From NCBI RefSeq assembly GCF_028748185.1, contig NZ_CP118164.1, positions 3,807,814-3,871,813 on the forward strand: 64,000 bases of DNA, in the 5' to 3' direction. Shown piece by piece: positions 25,502 to 35,590 of this stretch. Made by a program: the position numbers and the translations under genes. The first letter of the stretch is position 1; each line of letters begins with the position of its first letter. The notes beneath the pieces were generated by a model. That model did no database searches, was not told the DNA's origin, and worked only from the letters and a program-made list of their open reading frames with translations. Source of the stretch: Bremerella sp. P1 (GTDB lineage: Bacteria; Planctomycetota; Planctomycetia; Pirellulales; Pirellulaceae).

Positions 25502-25664
25502 ATTTCAGAGGTCCTGCCTTGCTAAATGAGGAATCGATCTTTGTAGGCCTGTGCTCAGGGTGGCATCAGGCACTGATATTCTACGTTCCGCTTGAACTAG
25601 GGCAATTTGAGGGGCGAAATCTCCAGGCAATTCACCCAAATTGGGGCCGGATGGGAGTCTGGTG

Positions 25665-25694
25665 TTGTCAAATTGCCCCTAATCCCGGTAAGCT
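25665..25694 (+). promoter_or_regulatory. Weak candidate promoter for the isomerase gene
   Basis: TTGTCA at 25665-25670 and TAAGCT at 25689-25694 have an 18-bp spacer, 70 bp before the next start. The -10 hexamer is a poor match. Confidence 0.3.
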
Positions 25695-25764
25695 ACGCCG
25701 GATTGTAGCAGATCTGCGTTTATCTCTAGCTGAACATCCCCCAGGCAAGTGAAGGAGTCGAGCC

Positions 25765-26514
25765 GTGTTCGTTTCCGCGTCGACCGAGTGTTTTCCCGAG
25801 TTACCCCTGCGTGAGTGCATGGAAAAGCTGGTCGATCTGGAGTTCAGCGCCGTCGACATGACGCTGGACGAAAACAGCGAGCATCTGCGCCCCTCCGACG
25901 TGCTTAGCAACCTGCAGCGGGCCATCGACATTTGCCACGACACGCAGCGTTTGGTGATTTCCAACTTTCGCCTGCTGTCGTCCGCCCAAGGAAACGATCG
26001 CTACACCGAGTACGAAGCGATCTGCAAGTTGGCCAAAGCGGTCAAGGTTGCCTCGATCACGGTCCCCAGCGGTGAGTTCGGTACCCCCTTCAACGAAGAG
26101 GTCGAGCACCTGCGTGAGTTGGTTGCGATTTCCGCTACCGAAGGGATCGTCACTAGCATGCACACCCACGTCGGTTGCCTGTCGCAAGACTGCGACACGA
26201 TTCAAGTGCTATGCGACAATGTCAAAGGCCTCGGCATCACGCTCGACCCGAGCCACTTCATCTGCCGCGAAGACGGCGAGAAGAGCTACGACAAGGTTCT
26301 GAAGTATGTCCGTCACGTCTATCTTCGCGACACCAGCAAAGACGCCATGCAAGTCCGCGTCGGCCAAGGCGAAGTCGAGTACGGCCGCCTGATCCAGCAG
26401 CTCGAACAAACCGGCTACAACCGTGCTCTTACGGTTCACATGCCACCTCTGCCCGATACCGACCAGATGGCAGAAATGCGAAAGATCCGCCTGCTGCTGG
26501 AAAGCTTGCTGTAA
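25765..26514 (+). CDS. Sugar phosphate isomerase/epimerase-like TIM-barrel protein
   Basis: 249 residues from a GTG start at 25765, backed by GAAGGAG 7 nt upstream. The pattern fits the xylose-isomerase-like TIM barrel (AP endonuclease 2 family): FPELPLRECMEKLVDLEFSAVDM, MHTHVGC, GITLDPSHFIC and HVYLRDTSKDAMQVRVGQGEVEYG. His and Asp/Glu residues at these strand ends would bind a divalent metal, as in the family. The specific substrate cannot be read from the sequence. A REP-like repeat follows about 60 bp after the stop. Confidence 0.85.
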   Translation: MFVSASTECFPELPLRECMEKLVDLEFSAVDMTLDENSEHLRPSDVLSNLQRAIDICHDTQRLVISNFRLLSSAQGNDRYTEYEAICKLAKAVKVASITVPSGEFGTPFNEEVEHLRELVAISATEGIVTSMHTHVGCLSQDCDTIQVLCDNVKGLGITLDPSHFICREDGEKSYDKVLKYVRHVYLRDTSKDAMQVRVGQGEVEYGRLIQQLEQTGYNRALTVHMPPLPDTDQMAEMRKIRLLLESLL

Positions 26515-26574
26515 CAGCGAGCGTTTCGATGGATCACGTTCCTCGCAAATATGGACAGCGCATGCGCGCGCATT

Positions 26575-26621
26575 CCAGTCCCCTCTCCACCGTCTGTGGG
26601 GGAGAGGGTTAGGGTGAGGGG
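26575..26621 (-). repeat. REP-like palindrome, copy A (inverted orientation)
   Basis: Reads on the minus strand as CCCTCACCCTAACCCTCTCC, then an 8-nt non-matching centre, then GGAGAGGGGACT. It lies 60 bp after the isomerase gene. It matches copies B and C and the interrupted copy at glnA, so it belongs to one dispersed family. Confidence 0.75.
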
Positions 26622-26714
26622 GCGTCTCGCTCCTTCGTAGCGCATGCCCAAGTCGTGTTCTAATCAGTTCGGAACATTGTTCTCGTCATATTGAGTGAAG
26701 GGTCGCTCAGGAAA

Positions 26715-26753
26715 CCCTCACCCTAGCCCTCTCCCTGCGAGGGAGAAGGGACA
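26715..26753 (+). repeat. REP-like palindrome, copy B
   Basis: CCCTCACCCTAGCCCTCTCC with a short loop, then GGGAGAAGGGAC. It lies 4 bp beyond the 3' end of the minus-strand gene that ends at 26757. One arm is slightly diverged from copies A and C. Confidence 0.75.
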
Positions 26754-26756
26754 AGA

Positions 26757-27449
26757 TTAGCGTGGTGGGCCGCGTTCGTTGGCGTGATTCTCGTTCCTTG
26801 CAAGACGGGGTGCCACGCCCAAGTCTGCTTGGGCGTGTCTTTGAAGCGCGTGGCGAACGCGTTCTCGTCGCCGTGGCGTGATGGCCTGCTTGGTCTCTCG
26901 ATGAGCAACCACCTTCTGCAGTGTCTTGCTGGGCGAACCTACTCCGTGCGAAGACGTTTCCTTCCGGCCATCCAGTTCCTGCTGCAACCGGTCGATTTCT
27001 TCCTGCTTCTCGCAGATCTCTCGGTGCAGTTGCCGATCAAGGGCCTGCAGGCGATAGAAGGTGTACGCGAACAGTCGGGCAGCCTCGTAGGTGAGCGGTT
27101 CTCGCAGGGGGCGTTTGGAGCGATAGAGTTCGCGTTCACGAGCCCGGGTGGCTTCGTCGCGCTCGCGCGGTTCGCGCTGATCGAGGGACGCAGGCCGAAG
27201 CGTGGTTGGCCGCCGAGTAGGAATCTGCGGAGGCGGATCTTCGGGGAACTCGTGCGCGGCGGTCTCTGGATCGATGTCAACGACCTGGCGATTGGCTCCA
27301 TAGGAAGGAGGCGTCTCCGGCAGGACCAGCAACACTTCCCCACAGCAGGGACACAGAAGCCGGTTCCGATCGCGCACGGCAACCTGCGGAGCGTGGCCTT
27401 TTGAGCCAGCTCCGTGTGTTTCCAGTTGTGGTGCGTGGTGATGGGACAT
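26757..27449 (-). CDS. Hypothetical zinc-ribbon-like, coiled-coil protein
   Basis: 230 residues. CPCCGEVLLVLPE (about 33-46) looks like half of a zinc ribbon. A helical segment follows (YEAARLFAYTFYRLQALDRQ, then REICEKQEEIDRLQQELDGRK), probably a coiled coil. The sequence between them is rich in Pro and Arg. The C-terminal 50 residues are very Arg/His-rich and contain the perfect palindrome at 26814-26837, so the end may be eroded or run into repeat sequence. The antisense frame of similar length has no convincing family pattern. I do not recognise a family, and the gene might be a decaying remnant. Confidence 0.5.
   Translation of the reverse strand: MSHHHAPQLETHGAGSKGHAPQVAVRDRNRLLCPCCGEVLLVLPETPPSYGANRQVVDIDPETAAHEFPEDPPPQIPTRRPTTLRPASLDQREPRERDEATRARERELYRSKRPLREPLTYEAARLFAYTFYRLQALDRQLHREICEKQEEIDRLQQELDGRKETSSHGVGSPSKTLQKVVAHRETKQAITPRRRERVRHALQRHAQADLGVAPRLARNENHANERGPPR
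26814..26837. repeat. Palindrome with CACGCCCAAG arms
   Basis: Perfect 10-bp inverted repeat CACGCCCAAG / CTTGGGCGTG around TCTG. The same arm core occurs at 27485-27523, which suggests a second small palindrome family. It is inside the C-terminal part of the adjacent hypothetical gene. Confidence 0.6.
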
Positions 27450-27484
27450 GACGTTTGTTGTGTGTTGATGATTGGTTACAAGTT

Positions 27485-27523
27485 CGCACGCCCAAGAAGC
27501 AAGATTGCTTCGTTGGGCGTACG
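27485..27523. repeat. Palindrome with ACGCCCAA arms
   Basis: Inverted repeat with arms ACGCCCAA...AAGCAA and TTGCTT...TTGGGCGT, with a one-base bulge and a 2-nt centre. It is related to the palindrome at 26814-26837. Confidence 0.55.
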
Positions 27524-27574
27524 TGCAATCTATCAGCGAAGTGCTTCAGCGAGATAGTGCGCGAGATTTTTTGT

Positions 27575-27640
27575 AGGGCCCGCGCCAGCTCGGGTCGGAA
27601 CCCTGGTACCCACTTCGCGACCCGCGCTGGCGCGGGCCCT
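27575..27640. repeat. Long palindrome, 23-bp arms
   Basis: Arms at 27575-27597 (AGGGCCCGCGCCAGC...) and 27618-27640 match with one mismatch in 23 and a 20-nt spacer. This would form a very stable hairpin. No matching copy was seen elsewhere in the window. Confidence 0.65.
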
Positions 27641-27713
27641 GCTTTTATTCGTGACCATCGGTGAAATCTGTGGTTGGTCCTCTCTCGAGACTTCGACGCT
27701 GGTGCCCGGTTCG

Positions 27714-27758
27714 CCCCCTCACCCTAACCCTCTCCCCTAAGGGGCGAGGGGACTGGAT
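27714..27758 (+). repeat. REP-like palindrome, copy C
   Basis: CCCTCACCCTAACCCTCTCC, short loop, then GGGGCGAGGGGACTGGAT. It is only 3 bp beyond the sirtuin gene's 3' end. The right end (GAGGGGACTGGAT) is the same as in the copy interrupted by the IS near 38010. Confidence 0.8.
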
Positions 27759-27761
27759 TTG

Positions 27762-28506
27762 TTATAACGCTGCATCGATCGCGGCGAGTGCTTCGCCGCA
27801 ACTTCCGGGGATCAGCATGTCGGCGATCATGTCGAGACCCGTTTCGTCTCGGTTGATGAGCACGAGTTTGCCGCCGCTGCGTTTGCCTGCTTCTGGCAGG
27901 CCTGCGGCTGGGTAGACGACCAGGGAGGAGCCGACCGTGATGATCAGGTCGGCTTCCAGGCACCATTGGTGAGCACGGTTGAGCGTTTCCTCAGGCAAGA
28001 CCTGTCCGAACGAAACGGTGGCGTGCTTCAAGCGGCCGTCGCCACATTCAGGGCACAGTGGGACTTCATTGGTCTCGCGAAACTGCACGACTAGCGGGTC
28101 GACGGGCGCACGCCAGTCGCAGTCCAGGCAGGTCACTTCCCGGGCGGTGCCATGCAGTTCCAGCACATCCTGGCTGCCAGCGATCTGGTGCAGTCCGTCG
28201 ATGTTCTGGGTGATTACGCCGCGGACCTTCCCCTTCTCTTCCCACTTGGCAATCGTCTGGTGACCGATGTTGGGCTCGGCAGCGGCGAACGCGACATGAG
28301 CTTCAGTCTTCTGCTCCCAGTACTCGTGCCGTGCCTGGGCCGATCGGCAGAACTCGTCAAAGTAGACGGTGCGATACTTCGACCAGACACCGCCAGGCGA
28401 ACGAAAGTCAGGGATGCCACTTTCCGTACTGATTCCGGCACCGGTGAAGACAACAACCGATTTTGCGGCGCAGCCAGTTGGCAGTGAGTTCGATGTCGGA
28501 AGACAT
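27762..28506 (-). CDS. Sirtuin NAD-dependent protein deacylase (one-base frame break near the start)
   Basis: Sir2/CobB-type enzyme that removes acyl groups from lysine using NAD. Motifs: FTGAGISTESGIPDFRSPGG, TQNIDGLHQIAG, ELHGTARE, zinc pairs CLDC and CPEC, and GSSLVVYPAAG. The catalytic frame is open only from a TTG at 28520, with an odd leader (GKHTCLPTSNSLPTG). The ATG at 28506 gives the better N-terminus, MSSDIELTANWLRRK, if one base is removed from the A4 run (minus strand) at 28461-28464; the protein would then be 247 residues, normal for the family. I favour the ATG and a frame error. A REP-like repeat adjoins the stop. Confidence 0.85.
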
Positions 28507-28676
28507 GTGTGTTTCCCCAAAAAAGTGGATTCAATTGGCTCATCATACCGTCGATCGGTGGGGGAAGACTTGTATTTGCCATAGAGTTATGGCATCTTCA
28601 ACGAAATCTTTCTTGAAGAAAAGAAAGCTTTTCGTACGACTCCCCTGCCCTGCCCCAGCTAGTCGAGATCCCCGGA

Positions 28677-30512
28677 ATGATTCCGTTTGATATCTCTCTT
28701 TTCGCTCAATCTGCCATCACGCCAGACCAATATTCCCTGCTTTGCTTGTTCGTAGGCATGGCAACGGTGTTGGGCTTGATTATCTTCATGCGGGCCAATG
28801 CCTTTTTGGCACTGATCACCGCCGCGATGGTTGTCAGCTTGATGGCCGACGGAGCGATCCAAGACAAGTTCTCGCGTGTCGCTTCCTCGTTTGGCGGAAC
28901 GGCGGGCGGCGTCGGCATTGTGATTGCCCTGGCTGCGATCATCGGCAAGTGCATGTTAGATAGTGGCGCTGCCGACCGTGTGGTTCGGGCATTCATGTCG
29001 GTCTTTGGCGAGAAACGTTCGCCGATCGCATTGATGGGTAGCGGTTTCGTGCTGGCCGTGCCGGTGTTCTTCGATACGGTCTTCTACTTGCTCGTGCCGC
29101 TGGGTCGGTCGATGTTTCGCAAGACGCAGAAGAACTACCTGTTGTACGTGATGGCGATCGCAACCGGCGGTTGTATTACGCATACACTCGTGCCACCGAC
29201 GCCAGGTCCGCTGGTCGTGGCCGATCAGTTGAATGTCGACAAAGGTCTGATGATCTTGATCGGTGCGATGATCGCATTTCCAGCAGCGTGTGCGGGGCTG
29301 TGGTTTTCGGCATTCATGAACCGCTTGATGCCACTTCCGATGCGTCCTTTGGGTAGCGAGCCAGAACCAGAAGCGATTCCGGACGACAAGCTTCCTTCGC
29401 TGTGGATTTCGCTCGCCCCCGTTTTGCTGCCGGTGCTATTGATCTCGACCAATACCGTGTTGACCACGATGGCCGACGCGGAACGCGCGCGCAGCTGCGT
29501 GAAGGCGATATTGCGGACTGGAGTACGTTTCGTAGTCGGATCCAAGATGACAACGTTGCGGACGCCGAGACGAACTTCGGTAAGCACGTGCTGGGCACCA
29601 TTCGCGGCGATGGAAGCGATGCCGAACGAGCACGCATCGCCGAGCTGATTCTGCAAGAGAGGAGACCTCAACGGCGAAGAGCAAAACGAACTTCGTGCCG
29701 GGCTGAACCGATTTCTGCTATTGGACAAAAGCTTTCCGAAGAACCGGGACGCATTCCTTGGTGTGAAGCTTTCGGGTACGGCCATGTCGTTGGCTGGCAA
29801 GAACCCGGCACGCATGGCGCCCGTGACTGCAGAACGGATGAACCGCGAAGTGTTGGAATCGGCGTATGGTGCCGACGTCGTGAAGCCGTACACCTGGGAA
29901 ACGCCGAACCGTAAAGCAGCCAACGTGACTTCGATGCTGGGCGATCCTAACTTCGCCCTGCTGATCTCGGCGGTGATCGCCATGTGGACGCTGGCCGTAC
30001 AGCGATCGTTGTCGTTGAAAGAGCTCGCCTCGTCGGTGGAAGTCTCGCTGATGAGTGGTGGTCTGATCATTCTGATCACCGCTGCTGGTGGTGCCTTCGG
30101 TGCGATGCTGACAGTGGCCAATGTGGGCGACGCCATTCAGAACATGTTCCCGGTCGGGTCAGACGCGGCTTCGGCCAAGCTGATGATTCTGTTCCTGGGC
30201 TTTGGGATCGCGTCGGTGTTGAAGGTCGCCCAGGGCTCGAGCACGGTGGCGATGATCACCTCGAGTGGTATGCTCGTCAGCCTAGCCAATCCGGAAGTGC
30301 TCGGTTTTCACCCGGTCTACCTGGCGGCCAGTATCGGGGCTGGTTCGCTGTTCGGTTCGTGGATGAACGACAGCGGGTTCTGGATTTTCGCGAAGATGAG
30401 CGGCTTGACCGAAGTCGAAGCGCTCAAAACGTGGACGCCGCTGTTGATGGTGCTGGGCGCAACCAGCTTTGTCTGTGCGGTGATAATGGCGATCGTTCTT
30501 CCGCTGGCGTAG
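28677..30512 (+). CDS. GntP-family gluconate-type permease (two compensating frame breaks)
   Basis: Proton-coupled sugar-acid permease of the GntP family; gluconate is the type substrate, but others are possible. The first frame (28677-29648) has the family pattern AAIIGKCMLDSGAADRVVRA and GCITHTLVPPTPGPLVVAD. The frame changes near 29484-29492 (CG run) and again near 29662, then the C-terminal half continues to 30512 with GASTVAMITSSG-like segment GSSTVAMITSSGMLVSLANP. Correcting one missing and one extra base gives about 611 residues. GntP proteins are usually about 450; the extra 130 residues form a hydrophilic loop containing both breaks, upstream of MLGDPNFALLISAVIAMW. Probably functional if the breaks are errors. 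Confidence 0.8.
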
Positions 30513-30787
30513 TTTGCCCAGTCGGACTGATTCCGCCATCAATGCTGGCATTTTCGGCCATTTTCAGGCGTTTTTGACCTGAAAACGAACCTTTTGAGGG
30601 TCTTCTGCATACAATACAGTGCGATAGGAAGCCCAGATGTAGGATCGGTTCAGGAAGTACCGCGCAGCGCCAGGAAGCGCGATCGACGCAAAACTCGAAA
30701 TTAGGCTCAACCCGACTCACCGGAACCCGGAAGTCAGGCTGTAGCGTTTCTAGGGAAAATATCCCGCCAAAAAGAGTCGTCGATTTT

Positions 30788-30816
30788 TTGACCAGGGCAT
30801 TTTCGTGATCTATAGT
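30788..30816 (+). promoter_or_regulatory. Candidate sigma-70 promoter for ctpA
   Basis: TTGACC (30788-30793) and TATAGT (30811-30816) with exactly 17 bp between them, 155 bp before the ctpA start. It is the best promoter match in the window. The 458-bp gap from 30513 to 30970 shows no gene. Confidence 0.55.
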
Positions 30817-30970
30817 GGACTGGGTCGAAATGATGGCCCGTCCTTCACGAGATTTACTCCCCCAAGTTGCCGGTACTTCGACCCGCTCTCAGTCCTTGCC
30901 AATTTCTAATTGGGCTGATGATTAATGCGTCGTGGCTGGTGACTACGGACACTGGACGCTGCGACGGATC

Positions 30971-32651
30971 ATGCAAACAGTAAACAAATCATACAAGTTG
31001 GCGATTGCTCTGCTGATCGCCCTGCTCTCTTTAGCTCCGGCGACTGTCTACGGTCAGATCCGGATTCCCGACGAAGCTCGTATCGACGAGACCGCCGTTC
31101 GCGAGGTAATCGCCAACGGTGAGCAGCTCGAACGACAGGGCCGTTGGGGTGAAGCACTCACCTTCTACGAAGACGCACTGCGCCTGCACGGCTTCGATTC
31201 CAGCGTGCAGCGAAAGGCGAACCTCGCTCGACTTCACTATGATGTCGGTCGACGTTATACCGATCAAAGCTTTGTTCGCTCGATCGATACGATGTCTCGC
31301 GACGAAGCGTTGCGTCTGTATGACGGTGCTGCGTAAGGTTCAGGCCAGCTACGTCGACTCGCCCCGCTGGAGCGATGTCAGCCGCGAAGGCGTCAAGCAA
31401 TTGGACGTGGCTCTGAAAGAAGACGTCTTCAATAAGAAGAACCTGAAGGACGTCGATCGCAACCGTATCGATCAAGTTCGCCGCATGCTGAACGAGAACG
31501 TGAACTGGCAGAACGTCAGTTCGCCTCAGCAAGCGATTGAAACGGCCAACTACGCCGCCGAACTGATGTGGCAAAACCTGGGCGTGAAGCCGACCGCGAC
31601 GATTCTCGAATTCGCTTGCGGAACGGCTGCTTCGCTCGATCCATATACCAGCTTCCTCACGCAAGATCAGCTGACGGAAGTCTACTCACAGATCGAAGGT
31701 AACTTCGTTGGTCTGGGCGTCGAGCTGAAGGCCGATTCCGGCAACCTGTTGATCGTCCATGCGATCGACGGCAGCCCTGCTCACCAGGCTGGTATCCGCT
31801 CGGGCGATCGCATCATCGCCGTCGACGGTCACCTGACTGAAGTGATTTCGACCGACAAAGCCGCCGACATGCTGAAAGGCCCGATCGGTTCCAGCGTCCG
31901 CGTGACGGTTGTCAGCCCTAATCAGCCTGCCCGCGATATGATGGTGCGTCGCGATCGCGTCGAAGTGCCCAGCGTCGACAACATCCACATCATGGATACC
32001 GAGTCGAAGGTTGGCTACTTGAAGATCACGAGCTTCCAGAAGAACACCCCGGCCGATCTCAGCCAGGCGATGTGGAAACTGCATCGCGATGGCATGCGAG
32101 CCCTGGTGATTGACCTTCGCGGCAACCCTGGTGGTTTGCTGACGGCAGCCGTCGACATGGTCGACCTGTTTGTCGAGCAAGGCACGATCGTCTCGACCCG
32201 CGGTCGCAACGCTCGCGAAGACTTCGACTACACCGCTCATATGCCCGGTACCTGGCGAGTGCCGCTGGTCGTGCTGATCGACTCGAACTCGGCCAGTGCC
32301 AGTGAAATCTTCGCCGGTGCGATTCGTGATCATCGTCGCGGAACGGTTGTCGGACAGCGTAGCTACGGCAAAGGCTCGGTGCAGGGGATCTTCCCGCTGG
32401 CAACGGCCGGAACGGGGCTTCGCCTGACGACGGCTAAGTTCTTCTCGCCTAGCGGACGAGCGATCAGCCGCAACGGCGTGATGCCGGACGTGAACGTCCG
32501 CGTCGCCGGGAAGCCTGATCTTGCCGAAGTGAAAGCGGCTGTCGATCAAGCCGCCTCGCAGGCCGATCCCGTGATGGACGCTGGCCTGGTTGCTGCTCGC
32601 CAGCTTCTGGGCGTGCCAGGGTTGTCGACCCGCACGCAAGATCAGCGATAA
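30971..32651 (+). CDS. C-terminal processing peptidase CtpA, S41 family (frame break)
   Basis: Periplasmic serine protease with a signal peptide (1-29, ending VYGQ), a TPR-like helical stretch (EQLERQGRWGEALTFYEDALRL), a PDZ domain (about 215-290, GNFVGLGVELK and GIRSGDRIIAVDG) and the S41 catalytic domain. The Ser/Lys pair fits DSNSASASEIFAGAI and QRSYGKGSVQGIFPL. The start is the ATG at 30971 before the signal peptide. The frame shifts at 31325-31326, where one extra G moves YDGAA* into VLRKVQASYVDSPRW; correcting it gives about 559 residues. Tail-specific proteases cut proteins at the C-terminus; the target here is unknown. Confidence 0.85.
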
Positions 32652-32805
32652 CGCGATTGGTTCTTCATCCACTGCCACACTTCTACGTGGCGGTGTCTGG
32701 TTGGCGACACCTGGGGTAACCGCTACGATTAATTGGGTTGGGTAAGTCACGTAGACCCGTGGCTTCGCGCTCTGCTCGTATGACTCGTGGCGAAGGCCTC
32801 GTATC

Positions 32806-35450
32806 TTGTTGTTCCAAAAGCTTGGGAAGTTCGTTGTCCGCTATCCCATTGCCATCCTTTGCTTTTGGATGGTATTCGCGGTTGCGGCCGCCCTTCTTCC
32901 GCCGCATTGGAACGATGTCACGCTGGACGGGGACTTGGCGTTCCTGCCTGCCGGACTTCCCAGCGTCGAAGCCGAACGACTCTACCGCGAAGCGTTTCCT
33001 CAGCGTCAGGCCAAAAGCCAGTTGGTGTTCGCCATCAGCCGGAAAGACGAGCCGCTGACCGAGGATGATCTTCGCTTTGCCGACAACATGGCCTCGCCGC
33101 TGCAAAACGCCCAAGGCGTAATCCTGTACAAAGCGGCGATCGCGGATGAAGTTCCGCCGACCAAAGAGCCAGAGGACGACCTATCGGCCCCGTTGCAGTA
33201 TGCGATGGATGCTTGGGAAGAGTCGGCGCTACTCGACTCGAAGAACTGGCATCCGCTGTGGAACATGGCCTACGCGAGCAAGCAGCATGGGGATGCCGAT
33301 GCCGAGCAGCAGTTTCTCGAGCACGCGATGACGCTACGTCCGGAGCTGAAGGACGAAACGCTGGAGCTGGTCCCGGAAGATCCTTTCAACTGGAATCAGT
33401 TCGATGTGCTGACGCGGCACACGATGGTGTGCGGCGACATGCTGACGAGCAAGAACGGACACGCGGTCCTAGTCGTCGTTGAGTCGCGCAACGAATTCAT
33501 GGCGACCGATAATATTCGCGTCCTGCAAGAGGCGACGCAGTACGTCGATACATGGCGTGAGCGCGCCCAGGAAGCAGGATTTATGCATCTCGAGATCGGC
33601 GTGACCGGCAACGCGGCGATCGGTGGCGAAATGCTGATGGCGGCGAAAGAGAGTATCGCCAATACCGAGCTTTACACGATTGTGCTGGTGATCGTCATCC
33701 TCCTGCTGATCTACCGCACGCCCATGCTTTTGGCCGTGCCGCTGTTATCGATTGCGGTGTCGTTCATTATTTCTTCGTGGCTGGTCGCTTCGCTCACGCA
33801 AGTGCATCTGCTGCCAGGCATGGAGTGGTTCGACTTCAAGGTCTTCAAGACGTCGCGGATCTTTATCGTCGTGATCTTGTTTGGGGCAGGGACCGACTTC
33901 TGTCTGTTTCTGATTGGACGTTACCGAGAAGAACTCGCTCGCTGCCGCGATCATGAATTGGCGATTGCCCAGGCACTAGCCGGGGTAGGGGAGGCCCTTA
34001 CGGCCAGCGCCATGACAACGGTCGTGGGGCTGGGGATGATGTTCTTCGCCGATTTCGAGAAGTACCGAAACAGCGGTCCGGCAATTGGGCTGTGCCTGTT
34101 AATCACGCTACTGACCTGTTTGACCTTGGCCCCTGCGATCATGCGATTCCTGGGGCAGGTGTTGTTCTGGCCATGGGGCGATACGCAGAGCTTCGTCGAG
34201 AAAAGCCGCCCCGTTTCGGCTGGATGGTGGGATCTCATTTCCCGCTTAGTTTGTGCCCGGCCAGGCCTCACGTTAACCGTTGTGGTGCTGCTTTTGGGAA
34301 TCGTAGGCTTTCCCAGTCTCTACAAGCAAGCATCACAACCGGCAGGGCGGTGGAGGTGTCGTACGACTTGTTCGGCGATCTCGGTAACGACCGCATGGCC
34401 AAGCAGACGGCGCTTCAGATCCGCGATTACTTCCCCTTAGGGGAAAGTGGGCCGCTGACGATCTTGGCGGTGAACCCGGCTGGCCAGTTCATGGAGACCG
34501 ACGGTCAGGCCATCACCAACCAACTTGCCGAGACCATCTTCGATACCAACAAAGACGTGGAACGCGTCTTCACCAGCGAGCAGCCACTGGGCGATCGGCC
34601 CGCAGGCTTCTCGATTTCCTCGCGCGGACGACATATTTGGATGCTCAAGAAGCATCGTCGTACGAAAGAGTTTTTCCTGGCCCAAGAGCCCACCTTGAGT
34701 GGCCAAATCACGTTGTTTCGCGTGCTGACCGATCGCAATCCGTTCTCGAATGAAGCCATCGCGCTGATGGATAACATCGAGACGAACCTCAAGGAAAAGA
34801 TCGCCACGCTGCCGCCACCCTGGAATGAAACGAAGATCTATATCCAAGGGACAACGCCATCGATCCGCGACCTGATGAAGGTGACCACGCAAGATCAAAG
34901 GCGCATCGAACTAGGCGTGATCGTGGCCGTCTTTATGGTGCTGCTGGTAATCCTTCGCAGGCCGATGGTGTGTGCGTATATGATCCTCTCGGTGCTGTTC
35001 AGTTATTACGTCACGCTGGGAATCACCGAAATGTTCTTTCGCACTGTCTATGCCGATTCGTATCAGGCACTGGACTGGAAAGTGCCGTTGTTTTTGTTTG
35101 TGATCCTGGCGGCGATTGGCCAGGACTATAACGTCTACCTGGCCACACGCGTCTTTGAAGAGCAAAAGAGACTAGGGTTACGCGACGGTTTGCTGCGAGG
35201 CATGACGACAACCGGTGGCATCATTACCAGTTGCGGTCTGGTGATGGCCGGTACGTTTGCGTCGATGTGTATGGGAACACTACTTGGGGTGATCGAAATT
35301 GGATTTGCCCTGACGGTGGGTGTTTTGCTCGATACGTTTGTCGTCCGCACGATCATGCTCCCGAGCTTTCTCGCCCTGATGAATCGCTTTGCTGATGAAG
35401 AAACTCATCCTCAATCTGGGCAGCCGCCGGAAGAAAATGTTCCGGTCTAA
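32806..35450 (+). CDS. MMPL/RND-family transporter (one-base frame break)
   Basis: Large inner-membrane exporter of the MMPL type, two repeats of about six membrane segments separated by large periplasmic domains. The sequence opens FQKLGKFVVRYPIAILCFW. The family motif GAGTDFCLFLIGRYREEL (about 365) is in the first half, and AIGQDYNVYLATRVFEEQ is its equivalent in the second half. The frame changes in a G run at 34345-34347, where one missing base accounts for it; the corrected protein has about 881 residues. The start is a TTG at 32806 with GAAGG about 10 nt upstream. Substrate is unknown; related proteins export lipids. It follows ctpA by 154 bp. Confidence 0.8.
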
Positions 35451-35590
35451 TTGAATCGCAGCAGTGAAAGCGCCATATTACGGATTCATGCAGGAGTCGT
35501 GACGCCACTTAGCTCGTAATGCGGTAAGTGGTGTCTCGGTTCCCGTTTCGACTGCCCTGCGTCACCATTGTTATGAAAGGGAGCCCCAAC

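Larger units (their letters stand above)
27450..27713. other. Repeat-rich intergenic region
   Basis: Between the hypothetical gene and the sirtuin there is no convincing gene. It holds two palindromes (27485-27523 and 27575-27640), then REP copy C, which itself ends 3 bp before the sirtuin stop. Confidence 0.6.
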
